Origin: Paenibacillus polymyxa M1
GTDB taxonomy: Bacteria > Bacillota > Bacilli > Paenibacillales > Paenibacillaceae
NCBI RefSeq assembly: GCF_000237325.1
Contig: NC_017542.1
Span: 3,506,501-3,570,500, forward strand
Reading direction: 5' to 3'
Length of the DNA stretch: 64,000 bases
Shown here one piece after another: positions 45,592 to 54,507 of the stretch. A model generated the notes under the pieces. It saw only the letters and a list, made by a program, of their open reading frames with translations, was not told where the DNA came from and searched no databases. The position numbers and the translations under genes were made by a program. How positions within the stretch are numbered: the first letter of the stretch is position 1; each line of letters starts with the position of its first letter.

Positions 45592-46209
45592 ATGAAAAAA
45601 TGGTTACTCCCCGCGGCTTATGTTTCGCTGCTCTGCATCGCGTTTATCTACAGATATGATTGGCTCGCCTGGGCAAACAAGCAAACCTCCTTTCCGGTTC
45701 TGCTATTGCTCGCATTTTTATTCGCGTTAATTCCGTTTATCCCTTACAAGCTGATTATCGCTTCCATTGCTTATGCAGCAGGAGCCTGGCAAGGTGCTTT
45801 GATTTGCTGGCTTGGCACTACTTTGGCTGCGTTGGTCGTTTACAGTGCTGTACGTACCCTGTTCCGTGACAAAGGACGTGCATATTTGGAGCGTGTTCCC
45901 GCACTGGAGCGCTTCAATCAGGTCATGGAGAAAGATCCTTTTACTGCTGTGCTACTGGCTCGCCTGATTCCAGTCATTCCTCAGGCAGCTGTAAATGTAT
46001 ATGCCGGAGTAGCAGGGTTTCCATTTTGGAGCTTTATGCTAGGTACAGCGATCGGCAAACTTCCCGCAATTGCAGTGTATGCTTATGCAGGCGGTACCTT
46101 TGCGGAACACCCAATCACGGGTTTGCTTATTTTGCTGCTATATACTGCACTGGTAGGTGGAGGGTTTGTACTTTACAGAAAAAGAGTTAGGCGCGTCAAC
46201 AAAATATAA
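45592..46209 (+). CDS. VTT-domain (TVP38/TMEM64, DedA-related) membrane protein
   Basis: The 205-residue protein has five to six predicted helices and the VTT pattern: LIPFIPYKLIIASIAYAAGAWQGALICWLGTTLA, LARLIPVIPQAAVNVYAGVAGFPFWSFMLGTAIGKLPAI. GAAAGAGGTA precedes the ATG. VTT/DedA proteins include lipid scramblases and undecaprenyl-phosphate or phosphatidylethanolamine flippases; the substrate here is unknown. It is divergent from the TerC-family gene and transcribed alone. Confidence 0.88.
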   Translation: MKKWLLPAAYVSLLCIAFIYRYDWLAWANKQTSFPVLLLLAFLFALIPFIPYKLIIASIAYAAGAWQGALICWLGTTLAALVVYSAVRTLFRDKGRAYLERVPALERFNQVMEKDPFTAVLLARLIPVIPQAAVNVYAGVAGFPFWSFMLGTAIGKLPAIAVYAYAGGTFAEHPITGLLILLLYTALVGGGFVLYRKRVRRVNKI

Positions 46210-46390
46210 CACTAATGAGTTTGTGCCGCTTCTGTAGAATGTTTCATTGCAGTTTTTGGGACACACTACAGCTACGCAACTGAGTACTTTCTGGTGTTTC
46301 GTTGGATTTTGCAAAAATCCCGTATATAATTTAATTGTAAGCTATTTAAATAACAACTAATTAAACATTCTCAGATTGGAGTGATAAAAT

Positions 46391-47362
46391 ATGAGCACCA
46401 ACAATCCAAATACGGTAGAAAAAGCAACTTTTGCGGGTGGCTGCTTCTGGTGCATGGTCTCCCCTTTTGAGGAAATGCCCGGTATTTTGAAGGTTAGATC
46501 TGGATATACAGGGGGACATACCGAAAATCCTACCTATGAAGAGGTATGCTCTGAAACAACGGGACATGTGGAAGCCGTACAAATTACATTCGACCCTCAA
46601 GTGTTCCCATATGAAAAACTGTTGGAGCTATTTTGGCAACAGATTGATCCAACGGATGAAGGTGGACAGTTCCACGATAGAGGTTCATCCTACCAAACGG
46701 CTATTTTCTATCATAATGATGAACAACGGATCAAGGCAGAGGCTTCCAAAGAAGCTCTCGCTCAAAGTGGCCGTTTTGACAAGCCCATTGCTACATCTAT
46801 CCTGCCTGCGGCAACTTTTTATGAAGCAGAAGAGTATCATCAGGACTATCATAAGAAGAACCCCGCTCACTACAAACGCTATCGCAAAGGCTCAGGACGT
46901 GAAGATTTTATTGAGCAAAATTGGTCTGCCAAGATTGATAAATCCGATCTTAAAGACCGGCTGACGCCTATTCAATACGAAGTAACACAAAAAAACGCAA
47001 CCGAGCGCCCATTTCAAAATGAGTTTTGGGATCATGAAGCTGAAGGCATTTACGTGGATATCGTATCAGGAGAACCTTTGTTTAGTTCACTGGACAAATA
47101 TGATGCGGGTTGCGGCTGGCCTAGCTTTACCCGTCCGTTGCGCAGTTACAATGTCAAAGAAAAGACCGATCTCAGCCATTTCATGATTCGTACCGAGGTC
47201 CGAAGTCGCGAAGCAGATTCCCATTTAGGGCACGTATTCGATGATGGTCCAGGTCCAGAGGGTTTGCGTTATTGCATCAATTCTGCCGCGCTCCGCTTTG
47301 TGCCTCAGGAAGACTTGGAGCGTGAAGGATATGGAGCCTATAAGTCATTATTTGAAAAGTAA
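46391..47362 (+). CDS. msrAB: bifunctional methionine sulfoxide reductase MsrA/MsrB
   Basis: The 323-residue fusion repairs both S and R epimers of methionine sulfoxide. The MsrA half has the GGCFWCM motif with nucleophile C18 and the [19 protein letters not shown] segment; the MsrB half (from about residue 175) has [23 protein letters not shown] and the nucleophile C295 in [11 protein letters not shown]. The zinc-binding CxxC pairs of some MsrB enzymes are absent. TTGGAGTGATAAAAT precedes the ATG. It is monocistronic, with a strong terminator after it. Confidence 0.96.
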   Translation: MSTNNPNTVEKATFAGGCFWCMVSPFEEMPGILKVRSGYTGGHTENPTYEEVCSETTGHVEAVQITFDPQVFPYEKLLELFWQQIDPTDEGGQFHDRGSSYQTAIFYHNDEQRIKAEASKEALAQSGRFDKPIATSILPAATFYEAEEYHQDYHKKNPAHYKRYRKGSGREDFIEQNWSAKIDKSDLKDRLTPIQYEVTQKNATERPFQNEFWDHEAEGIYVDIVSGEPLFSSLDKYDAGCGWPSFTRPLRSYNVKEKTDLSHFMIRTEVRSREADSHLGHVFDDGPGPEGLRYCINSAALRFVPQEDLEREGYGAYKSLFEK

Positions 47363-47380
47363 GTAGCCGTAAAAATAACG

Positions 47381-47432
47381 AGGCTGACCCGGAATCTATC
47401 TGTATTCGATGATCACGGGTCAGCCTTTTTTT
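47381..47432 (+). terminator. msrAB terminator, probably bidirectional
   Basis: AGGCTGACCCG (47381-47391) pairs with CGGGTCAGCCT (47416-47426) and is followed by seven T residues. It separates convergent msrAB and amj. Confidence 0.92.
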
Positions 47433-47455
47433 GATATGGTAGCGCATCTACTGAT

Positions 47456-48259
47456 CTAGCTCATCACCCACCCAAGCCAAATGGCTAGCGGTACCAGCAA
47501 TAGCTGAGCTAATAAAGTTCCTGCCAAACGCGAGATGATCATCCATCCGTACACGCTGTTCATTCGGATTAGGGGCAGCTCCCCTCGTAGGGTTTTTTCT
47601 GACAACACCGCCAATCTTGGATCAATTAACAAGGTCAACAATACCGTCGCGACACCATTGATTAAGCCTGACGACATTGACATTGCCGTACCTTGAGCGG
47701 GCCATAGGAATGACGCATACAAGGCAGATACCACTCCGGTTGTATAAATTGCGGTAACGGCAATATTTAAAATAATTAGACGCTTGGGGATCACTCCACT
47801 GATTAGGGAGGTAAACATGGACCAGCTAGGGCGCTTTATGTAGTAGCCTGCATGCTTCCAGCGATTTCGCCTCATTAAATGACGTATTAAAGCCGGGATA
47901 GATCCAGTATGCTCCAAATGTACAATCCATCTGGCTGACATGCGTACTACTGTTGGATACAGTAATATAGCAAGCATAGTCCCAACGGTGGCGGCCAGCA
48001 GTACCCCGTGCATATACAGTTCCAGTCTCATATCCGTTCCGCCCAATTGTGCTGCCTCTTTAGCCTGATCGACCATCCCTCCAAGTAAAGGTCCCTGTGC
48101 CATATTGGAGGTACGTGAAACCAACAGCAGCATTCCGGCCACGGTTAATGCCAATCCAATCCGACGTGCTCGCAAACCACCAAGCCGAAGAGCATAGGAC
48201 AAGCTATCGGTAGTATGAATGATGATGGTTAGTAAAAAAACGAAACCCCAGGCAAGCAA
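47456..48259 (-). CDS. amj: lipid II flippase Amj
   Basis: Amj (formerly YdaH) flips lipid II across the membrane for peptidoglycan synthesis and substitutes for MurJ. The 268-residue product has about six helices and the family core IIIHTTDSLSYALRLGGLRARRIGLALT followed by LLVSRTSNMAQGPLLGGMVD, and a later DPRLAVLSEKTLRGE. The start is taken as TTG at 48259 behind AAGGAG (7-nt spacer); the frame extends to an ATG at 48295 that has no ribosome site. It is monocistronic. Confidence 0.9.
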   Translation of the reverse strand: MLAWGFVFLLTIIIHTTDSLSYALRLGGLRARRIGLALTVAGMLLLVSRTSNMAQGPLLGGMVDQAKEAAQLGGTDMRLELYMHGVLLAATVGTMLAILLYPTVVRMSARWIVHLEHTGSIPALIRHLMRRNRWKHAGYYIKRPSWSMFTSLISGVIPKRLIILNIAVTAIYTTGVVSALYASFLWPAQGTAMSMSSGLINGVATVLLTLLIDPRLAVLSEKTLRGELPLIRMNSVYGWMIISRLAGTLLAQLLLVPLAIWLGWVMS

Positions 48260-48411
48260 ATGTTTCACTCCTTTTTCTGGTATTCTGCTCACCATTATAC
48301 GCTTTTTCTTAAGATAAATTTTACAATATATTCATTACTCTAATTTTTGTTAGTCTAAGCCGACAACGGGTAATACATAATACATCATCTGCTAAAAAGG
48401 AGTGTGCAACC

Positions 48412-48609
48412 ATGCCTTGGAACAAACATGATTACCCGCCATCCATGAAAAATCTAGAACCCCGTGTACGAGAAAAAGCCGTTGATATCGCTAACGCTCT
48501 ACTCCGCGAAGGCTATGAAGAAGGGCGTGCGATTGCGATTGCCACTGCACAAGCTGAGGAATGGAACGATAATCATCCAGCCGCACGAGAATCGCCGAGC
48601 AATCAATGA
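48412..48609 (+). CDS. small YdaT-like protein (N-terminal part only)
   Basis: A 65-residue protein, MPWNKHDYPPSMKNLEPRVR at the start, followed by EKAVDIANALLREGYEEGRAIAIATAQAEEW. This matches the N-terminal module of YdaT-type proteins, which in B. subtilis have a further C-terminal DUF2188 domain. That domain is missing here, and nothing convincing follows up to 48690. AAAGGAGTG precedes the ATG. It could be a complete short family member or a truncated one. Function unknown. Confidence 0.75.
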   Translation: MPWNKHDYPPSMKNLEPRVREKAVDIANALLREGYEEGRAIAIATAQAEEWNDNHPAARESPSNQ

Positions 48610-48819
48610 AGAGAGAGACGAACAGCCCATGTCAACCTTTAAATACAAAAATGAATCGGTGGACGAAGCTCAAAGATTTGTAGAATAGCAATAGATTTCT
48701 GCAAATATTCATGAACAAAACGGACGTATCCATTCTACTTTAAAGCCTTTCTGATGAAGCTAAATACAGCGAAAGGGTGTCACGTAAGAAGATTTCTCTC
48801 CTGACGTAACACCCTTTCC

Positions 48820-49524
48820 TTATTGACGAAGGCTGTGGACGACCGGCACTGTTTTGGCAACTACCTTTTTAGCGGGAATAGCCGCTGGCAGTACCTTTTT
48901 CACAGGTCGGTGCAATTGGAACGTGGTCGTCCATGTAATTATTTTTCCGGCAAGCCACACAGCCAGTATTGTAAACATTGTTTCCTTCACAGGCAGATAC
49001 AACAGCGATAATCCCAGTACGATGATGTCACTGACGATAAACACATTGCCGATTTTCCATCCGCGCCACTCGCTGATTAGCAGAGACAAAATATCATCGC
49101 CCCCGGTTGCTCCACCGAATCGCAGTACGATTCCGGCTCCTAAACCTGTGAGCACCCCACAAAGTAGAGCTGCTATTAGCAGATTTCCATGCAGGTCTAT
49201 AACCAGAGTCGAATATTTCTCAAATCCTGCATAAAACAGTGAAAAGGCGACGGCTCCGATTAATGCTAGCATCATAAATCTTTTGCCCTTCAGTACCCAT
49301 GCTAGCAATATGACGGGAACATCAAGCATCAGCATACTCCATGCTGGAGATATGCCAAACGCATAATGACCCAGCAAAGCTAAGCCTGCAAATCCGCCCT
49401 CTGATAAATGATTCTGGGCATTAATGTGATAGTACGTAAAAGCTAAAATGCATGTTCCGAGCAACATGACAGCAATCTGTCTCAGTGCTCCATTGTTCAC
49501 GATAGATTCGTAAGTTTTCCTCAT
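48820..49524 (-). CDS. YitT-family membrane protein without the C-terminal DUF2179 domain
   Basis: The 234-residue product has five or six helices with family patterns INAQNHLSEGGFAGLALLGHYAFGI and LCGVLTGLGAGIVLRFGGATGGDDILSLL. The cytosolic DUF2179 domain usual in YitT proteins is replaced by a short basic tail (about 210-234). The start at 49524 (MRKTYESIV) follows GAGGGAGCCTGT; the in-frame codon at 49569 is less well placed. A leader of about 285 nt with several hairpins precedes it. Transported substrate unknown. Confidence 0.85.
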   Translation of the reverse strand: MRKTYESIVNNGALRQIAVMLLGTCILAFTYYHINAQNHLSEGGFAGLALLGHYAFGISPAWSMLMLDVPVILLAWVLKGKRFMMLALIGAVAFSLFYAGFEKYSTLVIDLHGNLLIAALLCGVLTGLGAGIVLRFGGATGGDDILSLLISEWRGWKIGNVFIVSDIIVLGLSLLYLPVKETMFTILAVWLAGKIITWTTTFQLHRPVKKVLPAAIPAKKVVAKTVPVVHSLRQ

Positions 49525-49821
49525 ACAGGCTCCCTCGGTTTCTCGTAAGTTTGATGTGGATGAACCCACTCTTACGGAAGCAACCTGGTAAGATGTGCCT
49601 GGAGGACTTGGTCCTTCGCATGTACAATCCCCTCTTCCGCAGAGTTGGCTTTCGCAACTTGACGTTACTCCGCGGAAAAGCTAAGTATAAGACAGATCAA
49701 ATCGTTTCCAAATCGTCCTTTGGGGAAGTATCCTTCGGGGACACATGGTATCCTGATCCTTTCTTTTGTGGAATAAAACTCCGACATTTCTGTGGTGCAT
49801 ATAATTCTATAATTTATTATA
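49525..49821 (-). promoter_or_regulatory. long structured 5' leader of the YitT-family gene
   Basis: An extended -10 element TGTGGTATAAT (TATAAT at 49816-49821, minus strand) predicts a start near 49809 and a leader of about 285 nt without a gene. It folds into many local hairpins: GGATAC/GTGTCC, GAAG/CTTC, CCAAA/TTTGG, a 14-bp stem CTTTTCCGCGGAGT/ACTCTGCGGAAGAG, AGGAC/GTCCT, CTTAC/GTAAG and GTGG/CCAC. No known riboswitch consensus was recognised. A cis-acting RNA is inferred. Confidence 0.5.
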
Positions 49822-49877
49822 CCACACCTTGTCACCTGCTAAACAGCTTGCTTTTTTTGCTGCACCATATTTTATTT

Positions 49878-49909
49878 TATGTGCGAGCATGCTTTATTGT
49901 ATGTGCGAG
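49878..49909. repeat. 10-bp direct repeat upstream of the YitT promoter
   Basis: TATGTGCGAG occurs at 49878-49887 and 49900-49909, 22 bp apart, two helical turns. It lies about 60-90 bp upstream of the -10 of the YitT-family gene and just after the EamA transporter gene. It may be an operator; no protein can be named. Confidence 0.4.
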
Positions 49910-49945
49910 TTGACGCATTATACCAAAGGTTTGGCGAATACACAC

Positions 49946-50872
49946 TTAATGACCTGAGTGTGTTTTATTTTCACTTGGAGCTATTACCCTTAGTTTGGCT
50001 GTTCTGCGCTGATTGGCCATAAATACGCCCCCGAGTATAAGAAGCAGCCCGGTCAGCACGTTCCAGCCGATATGCTCATTCAGAAGTAAAAAGCCCCATA
50101 CGATGGCGCTCACGGGTACAAAATACGTTACCGAAGAAGCGAATTCCGCACTCCCGCGCAAAATCATATAGTTGAACAAGATATATGCTACCCCTGATCC
50201 CAAAACTCCTAGCCCTATGAGGGAACCCAATACTCCTGGAACAGAAACGATCGACAAATCCGGTCTCTCTACAATTGCCATCATAATACCACCCCCTGCT
50301 GCCGCACCAAACAGTGTCGCAAAGGTAGCCTGATACATGGAAAGATTGGAGAGAAAACGTTTGGAGAGCTGTGTTCCAAATCCGTAGCAGAGAGTCGCAA
50401 GCAGCATACATCCAAAACCTACAGGATCAACAGAAATAATAGAGGCAGGATTAATACCCAATAAAATAATAATTCCTATAAAAGCGAGCCCCATTCCTAA
50501 CCACTGCAGGCGATGAAATATAGCTCCGAAGAAGACAAGGCCCACCAACATAGTCCATATTGGCGTGGTCGCATTCAATACAGAAGCCATGCTGCTAGCT
50601 ATTCTGGTCTCACTAAAACCAATCAATGTCCATGGTAAAACCATGTTTACACATGCTACCAGAATAACCGATTTCCACGGAATGCTTTTGATTTTAAACG
50701 GCTTACGCATAAGAAGCATTAATAAGACGATAAAAATAAGACCAAAGCTGGAGCGCAGAAATACAATGGTCCACGGTCCTACTTGATGTAGCAATAACAC
50801 CTTAATAAACATAAAGGAACCGCCCCAAATAAGGCTCAACAATAATAAAGCTACATATAACGAACGTGACAA
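49946..50872 (-). CDS. EamA (DMT) family transporter
   Basis: The 308-residue protein has ten predicted helices in two EamA repeats: LLLSLIWGGSFMFIKVLLLHQVGPW at the start of the first and FGCMLLATLCYGFGTQLSKRFL at the second. Initiation is at TTG behind AGAAGG. DMT exporters move amino acids, nucleobases or other metabolites; the substrate here cannot be told. It is monocistronic and divergent from the SOS-box gene at 51177. Confidence 0.9.
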   Translation of the reverse strand: MSRSLYVALLLLSLIWGGSFMFIKVLLLHQVGPWTIVFLRSSFGLIFIVLLMLLMRKPFKIKSIPWKSVILVACVNMVLPWTLIGFSETRIASSMASVLNATTPIWTMLVGLVFFGAIFHRLQWLGMGLAFIGIIILLGINPASIISVDPVGFGCMLLATLCYGFGTQLSKRFLSNLSMYQATFATLFGAAAGGGIMMAIVERPDLSIVSVPGVLGSLIGLGVLGSGVAYILFNYMILRGSAEFASSVTYFVPVSAIVWGFLLLNEHIGWNVLTGLLLILGGVFMANQRRTAKLRVIAPSENKTHSGH

Positions 50873-51114
50873 TATGTAAACCTTCTTTCTCTACTTTCTT
50901 AAGTTAAATAGTAAAAATGACCGCTAGCAGAACACTATCCCCTTCTATGTAAGGTTTTTTATCCATCAGCTTAACACAAACTCTGTTTGACTGTCATCGG
51001 TCATATACGAAAGAACCTTTAGGCAATGGCACATGGAAGTAGGGCTCCCTGCCCCTTTTCCAATAATTGATGATTGCTTTGGCAATAGAAAAATCTCTAT
51101 GATGAGGTATATAC

Positions 51115-51128
51115 AGAACGTGTGTTCT
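51115..51128. promoter_or_regulatory. LexA (SOS) box
   Basis: AGAACGTGTGTTCT contains GAAC-N4-GTTC with the RNRY core of the Bacillus LexA consensus (CGAACRNRYGTTYG); only the outermost pair deviates. A TATACT -10 (51130-51135) follows directly, so LexA would cover the promoter of the gene at 51177. Confidence 0.85.
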
Positions 51129-51176
51129 ATATACTTATTATATATTGTAATTTTACTCCAAGTAAAGGAGATATTT

Positions 51177-51590
51177 ATGACAAACAAAAAGGTACTTGAT
51201 AACAAGCATAAAGCTCCTTTGCCTTCTGAAGAAGACGCAGGACTGATCAAGATGTGTGTACTTCTAACTCTTGTGCTAGATGTGTTGGAACGAGACATTC
51301 GTATTATGAATATCTCTCCTCTAAAAATGCCCGATTTGTATATTCGTAGCCTGACTGAAGTACAACAGCGCATAACTGTTCAATTAGCAGAAACAAAAGC
51401 GCGAATGAAAAGACAGGGAGTGAAAATATACAGCGAAATCCGAAATCATGAAGGCGTAGAGGTTTTGTATGTATGCCGCGGTTACCAAAGGCGATTTTTC
51501 ATGCTTTCATCCTTTGCCCGCAGTGAGGTTCGGCGTAAACTCGGATACTACCTGGGAATTGATCTGACCCAAGACTATGCCCCCTTATAA
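51177..51590 (+). CDS. SOS-box-controlled protein of unknown function
   Basis: A 137-residue protein, MTNKKVLDNKHKAPLPSEED at the start, with a helical middle (CVLLTLVLDVLERDIRIM) and a basic, beta-containing end (GYQRRFFMLSSFARSEVRRKLGYYLGID). The start is at 51177 because AAAGGAGATATTT precedes it; the open frame continues upstream to 51033 without a ribosome site. No family is recognised with confidence. A well-formed LexA box 50 bp upstream points to DNA-damage induction. It is not next to a polymerase gene, although two SOS-controlled Y-family polymerase genes lie within 11 kb. Confidence 0.75.
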   Translation: MTNKKVLDNKHKAPLPSEEDAGLIKMCVLLTLVLDVLERDIRIMNISPLKMPDLYIRSLTEVQQRITVQLAETKARMKRQGVKIYSEIRNHEGVEVLYVCRGYQRRFFMLSSFARSEVRRKLGYYLGIDLTQDYAPL

Positions 51591-51765
51591 TCTCGCCTTG
51601 CCTACTTGCCTAAACAAAGAGAAGATTTTAAAGCCCATTGGTTACATAGCAAATAATTTGGCTCGTATTTTCAAAAAGGAGAAATCTAAAATATGAAAAA
51701 AAAGAGCAGAGCCGCATAAAATGCTGGCTCTACTCATAATTACAACAGACTGATCGCCGTGTTGC

Positions 51766-54291
51766 TTAGTTGTTGGATTGATCAACCGTTGGTTCAGGAT
51801 AGATAACCTCGTCAGGCTGAGTTTTTGGAGCACCACTCTGGTTCTCTGATTCAGAAGGTGTCTCCGGTTCGTTTTCAATAGAAGGTTGCGATGTATCTGT
51901 TGATGGCACATCGTTATTCTCATCAAGCGGTTCGATCTCTGCATCTGTGTCAGGAACAGCAGGAGCTGTTTCCTCTGGTGGAACCTCCTCTTGATCTGTT
52001 GCAGGCACCTTAACCTCAGGGACATCTTCTTTCTTGACCTCTGGTTTGGACGGAACTACTGGTCTAGCAGAACGTGGAAGCTGTTCTCTTCCGACTTCGG
52101 TCGGCACGTACTTTTGGTTAAACCAGTCCGTCACGAGATGACCTGATTGGCGGGAATAACGCCCTGGCAGCTTACCTGTAAGACTAGATACCGTAACTTT
52201 CACAACGCCTTCCGGCTGTATAAAATGCTTATGCTTAAAAAGCTCAGGCTGGTCCTTGACCGCCTCATTCATGATCAGCGCCCACACCGACTGTGCTCTG
52301 GTGTGACCTTCTTGAGATAATGTATTAACCTGTTGGCGATAACCAGCCCAGACGCCTAGCGTAACGTCAGGTGTGTATCCCATAAACCACACATCACCAA
52401 AGTTCTGTGTCGTACCCGTTTTACCCGCGATATCAATGGTACCGTAGCTTTTAAAAGCTTTTTGCAGACGTTTGCCAGTTCCTCTCGGGTCTGATATAAC
52501 GGTTCTGAGCATATCCGTCATCAAAAATGCGGTTTGCTGCGAATATACACGCTTTGTCTGTGGTTTAAATTCATATACAATCTTACCGTTGGCATCTGTA
52601 ATTTTACTGATCAAGTGAGGGGCATTATACACGCCCATATTGGGAATTGTCCCATATGCTGCGGTCAGTTCTTCGACGGATACCCCCTTACTAAGTCCAC
52701 CTAGAACTCCTGTTTGAGCATGTTCATCCTGTGGTTGAATCGTTGTAATTCCAAGAGAACGCACAAAATTCCAAGCGTTTGGAATTTTAACTTCATATAA
52801 AAACAGCCTCAGTGCAGGGATGTTGATTGACCGATTGAGTGCTTCACGGGCTGTCATAAGCCCCTCATACCTTCTGTTATAATTTTTAGGAATATGATAA
52901 CCCTTACGTCCGTCTTTCAATATGATTTGTGAATCATCAATAAGACCGGCGGGCTGAGTGTAGCCCTTCTCCAAAGCAGGTAAGTAAGCAGCAATAGGCT
53001 TCATGGCAGAACCGGGCTGACGTGTCATTTGAGTTGCATAGTTCATTTGCTCGGTATTAAAATCCCGGCCCTCGATCATACCGAGGATAGCCCCTGTCTT
53101 ATGATCAATCATGATTGCTGCAATCTGTTCTAGCCCCTTCTTCTTACTGTATGGAGAAAAATTTTGTGGATTGGCTGCAATCTGCCGCATATTGCTATAA
53201 ATTTTTTTATTTATTGTTGTATAAATTCGATAGCCGGATCGTTGCAACTCTTCTCGCGTATTTTGAAGAAGTTCAGCATGCTCAGGCTTAGAAATCTCGG
53301 CTGCTGTGAGATTCGGATTTTGCTGGAGTGCTAACAACTGTGCGGCCTCCCGCTCTGTTTCCAGCATCAAATAAGGGAATGTATTATAGCTTTTTTCGCG
53401 ATGTGGGGCAAGGGTCGCTCTCACATCAAATTGAAGCGCCTCGTTATATTCGGACAGCGTGAGCTTGCCTGTTGCCAGCATTCTTTCCAACACAACGCGT
53501 TGGCGCTCCATCGCTTTATTGAAACCTTCTTCATCAAAATTCCCTTTACCATCAAAAGCGGAATAAACAGATGGCAGCTGTGGAAGACCTGCCAAATAAG
53601 CCGCTTGAGCAATATGAAGCTTATGTAGGTCGCTTACATTGAAAATCCCTAACGAAGCAGACTTGATTCCATACAAATTGTAACCAGCGGAACCATTACC
53701 AAAAGGCATTTTATTTAAGTAAGCCGTTAATATTTTGTCTTTGCCCATAAAACGCTCCATACGTAGTGCCAGCAGCATTTCCTTCACCTTTCGGCTGTCC
53801 GTTTTATCCAGACTCAGGAAAACTCTTCGGGCTACCTGCTGTGTCAGTGTACTGCCGCCAGTTTGGCGGTTTTCATTCAAAAGCTTCTGCTTGACAGCAC
53901 GAGCCGTCCCCTTTAAATCTACACCATGGTGCTCATAAAATTGGCTGTCTTCCGTTGAAATGAGGGCATCCACAATGGACTGAGGAACATCCTTCAGGTC
54001 AACGAGCTGTCGGTCCTCCTCCATGCGCATTCTTCCAACCGGAGTTACCTGATCATTAAAAAATACAAAGCTGGTCAGAGCATTCTCATTTACCTTTTCA
54101 TATATCAATTGACGTGATCGTACAGGTTCATCATGAACCAGTGCCGCCACATAACCGGATATAAGACCTCCGGCAAACAACACTCCAAGTACACCCGCAA
54201 GCGAGAACCACTTGATATTAATCAGCAAAACTCTGCCAAAAATGCGCCACCTACTGCGTTTTTGAGATGATGGTCGACGTTTTGGGTTCAT
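51766..54291 (-). CDS. class A penicillin-binding protein (PBP1A family)
   Basis: A bifunctional peptidoglycan synthase of 841 residues: one N-terminal membrane helix (about 21-50), a GT51 glycosyltransferase domain (EDSQFYEHHGVD, RQTGGSTLTQQVAR, KDKILTAYLNKMPFG) and a transpeptidase domain with the catalytic serine in GSAMKPIAA, the SIN motif in ALNRSINIPAL and KTGTTQNFGDVWFMG. The last 110 residues are a Pro/Glu/Asp-rich tail. GGGGAGAAAA precedes the ATG. It is monocistronic; a related gene such as pbpF or pbpG cannot be distinguished. Confidence 0.95.
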   Translation of the reverse strand: MNPKRRPSSQKRSRWRIFGRVLLINIKWFSLAGVLGVLFAGGLISGYVAALVHDEPVRSRQLIYEKVNENALTSFVFFNDQVTPVGRMRMEEDRQLVDLKDVPQSIVDALISTEDSQFYEHHGVDLKGTARAVKQKLLNENRQTGGSTLTQQVARRVFLSLDKTDSRKVKEMLLALRMERFMGKDKILTAYLNKMPFGNGSAGYNLYGIKSASLGIFNVSDLHKLHIAQAAYLAGLPQLPSVYSAFDGKGNFDEEGFNKAMERQRVVLERMLATGKLTLSEYNEALQFDVRATLAPHREKSYNTFPYLMLETEREAAQLLALQQNPNLTAAEISKPEHAELLQNTREELQRSGYRIYTTINKKIYSNMRQIAANPQNFSPYSKKKGLEQIAAIMIDHKTGAILGMIEGRDFNTEQMNYATQMTRQPGSAMKPIAAYLPALEKGYTQPAGLIDDSQIILKDGRKGYHIPKNYNRRYEGLMTAREALNRSINIPALRLFLYEVKIPNAWNFVRSLGITTIQPQDEHAQTGVLGGLSKGVSVEELTAAYGTIPNMGVYNAPHLISKITDANGKIVYEFKPQTKRVYSQQTAFLMTDMLRTVISDPRGTGKRLQKAFKSYGTIDIAGKTGTTQNFGDVWFMGYTPDVTLGVWAGYRQQVNTLSQEGHTRAQSVWALIMNEAVKDQPELFKHKHFIQPEGVVKVTVSSLTGKLPGRYSRQSGHLVTDWFNQKYVPTEVGREQLPRSARPVVPSKPEVKKEDVPEVKVPATDQEEVPPEETAPAVPDTDAEIEPLDENNDVPSTDTSQPSIENEPETPSESENQSGAPKTQPDEVIYPEPTVDQSNN

Positions 54292-54411
54292 AAAAATGGT
54301 TTTCTCCCCTCAATATTCATTCATTTCCACTTGTTTTTGTTCAAGATAATATGATACGCCATGCTAGGTTTCCCGTAAACTGTAATGTTCCAAAAAATAC
54401 ATTTGTATTAG

Positions 54412-54423
54412 GAACGCTTGTTC
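54412..54423. promoter_or_regulatory. LexA (SOS) box of the truncated polymerase gene
   Basis: GAAC-GCTT-GTTC between a TTGTAT -35-like (54403-54408) and a TATAAT -10 (54428-54433). The third spacer base deviates from RNRY. Confidence 0.75.
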
Positions 54424-54507
54424 TGTATATAATACTACTATAAGAGTATACGTTCAAGAATATTTTGGAATATGATCAATTACATATCAGGGGAGGAGGT
54501 CAACATT

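Noticed and set aside
49551..49913. 120-residue plus-strand frame over the YitT leader
   Set aside because: It has no ribosome site, ends in hydrophobic AT-rich residues and overlaps a strong minus-strand promoter; the hairpins explain the sequence better.
51642..52025. 127-residue frame within the PBP tail region
   Set aside because: It overlaps the low-complexity Pro/Glu-rich end of the PBP on the same strand in another frame, so it is a repeat-driven shadow.
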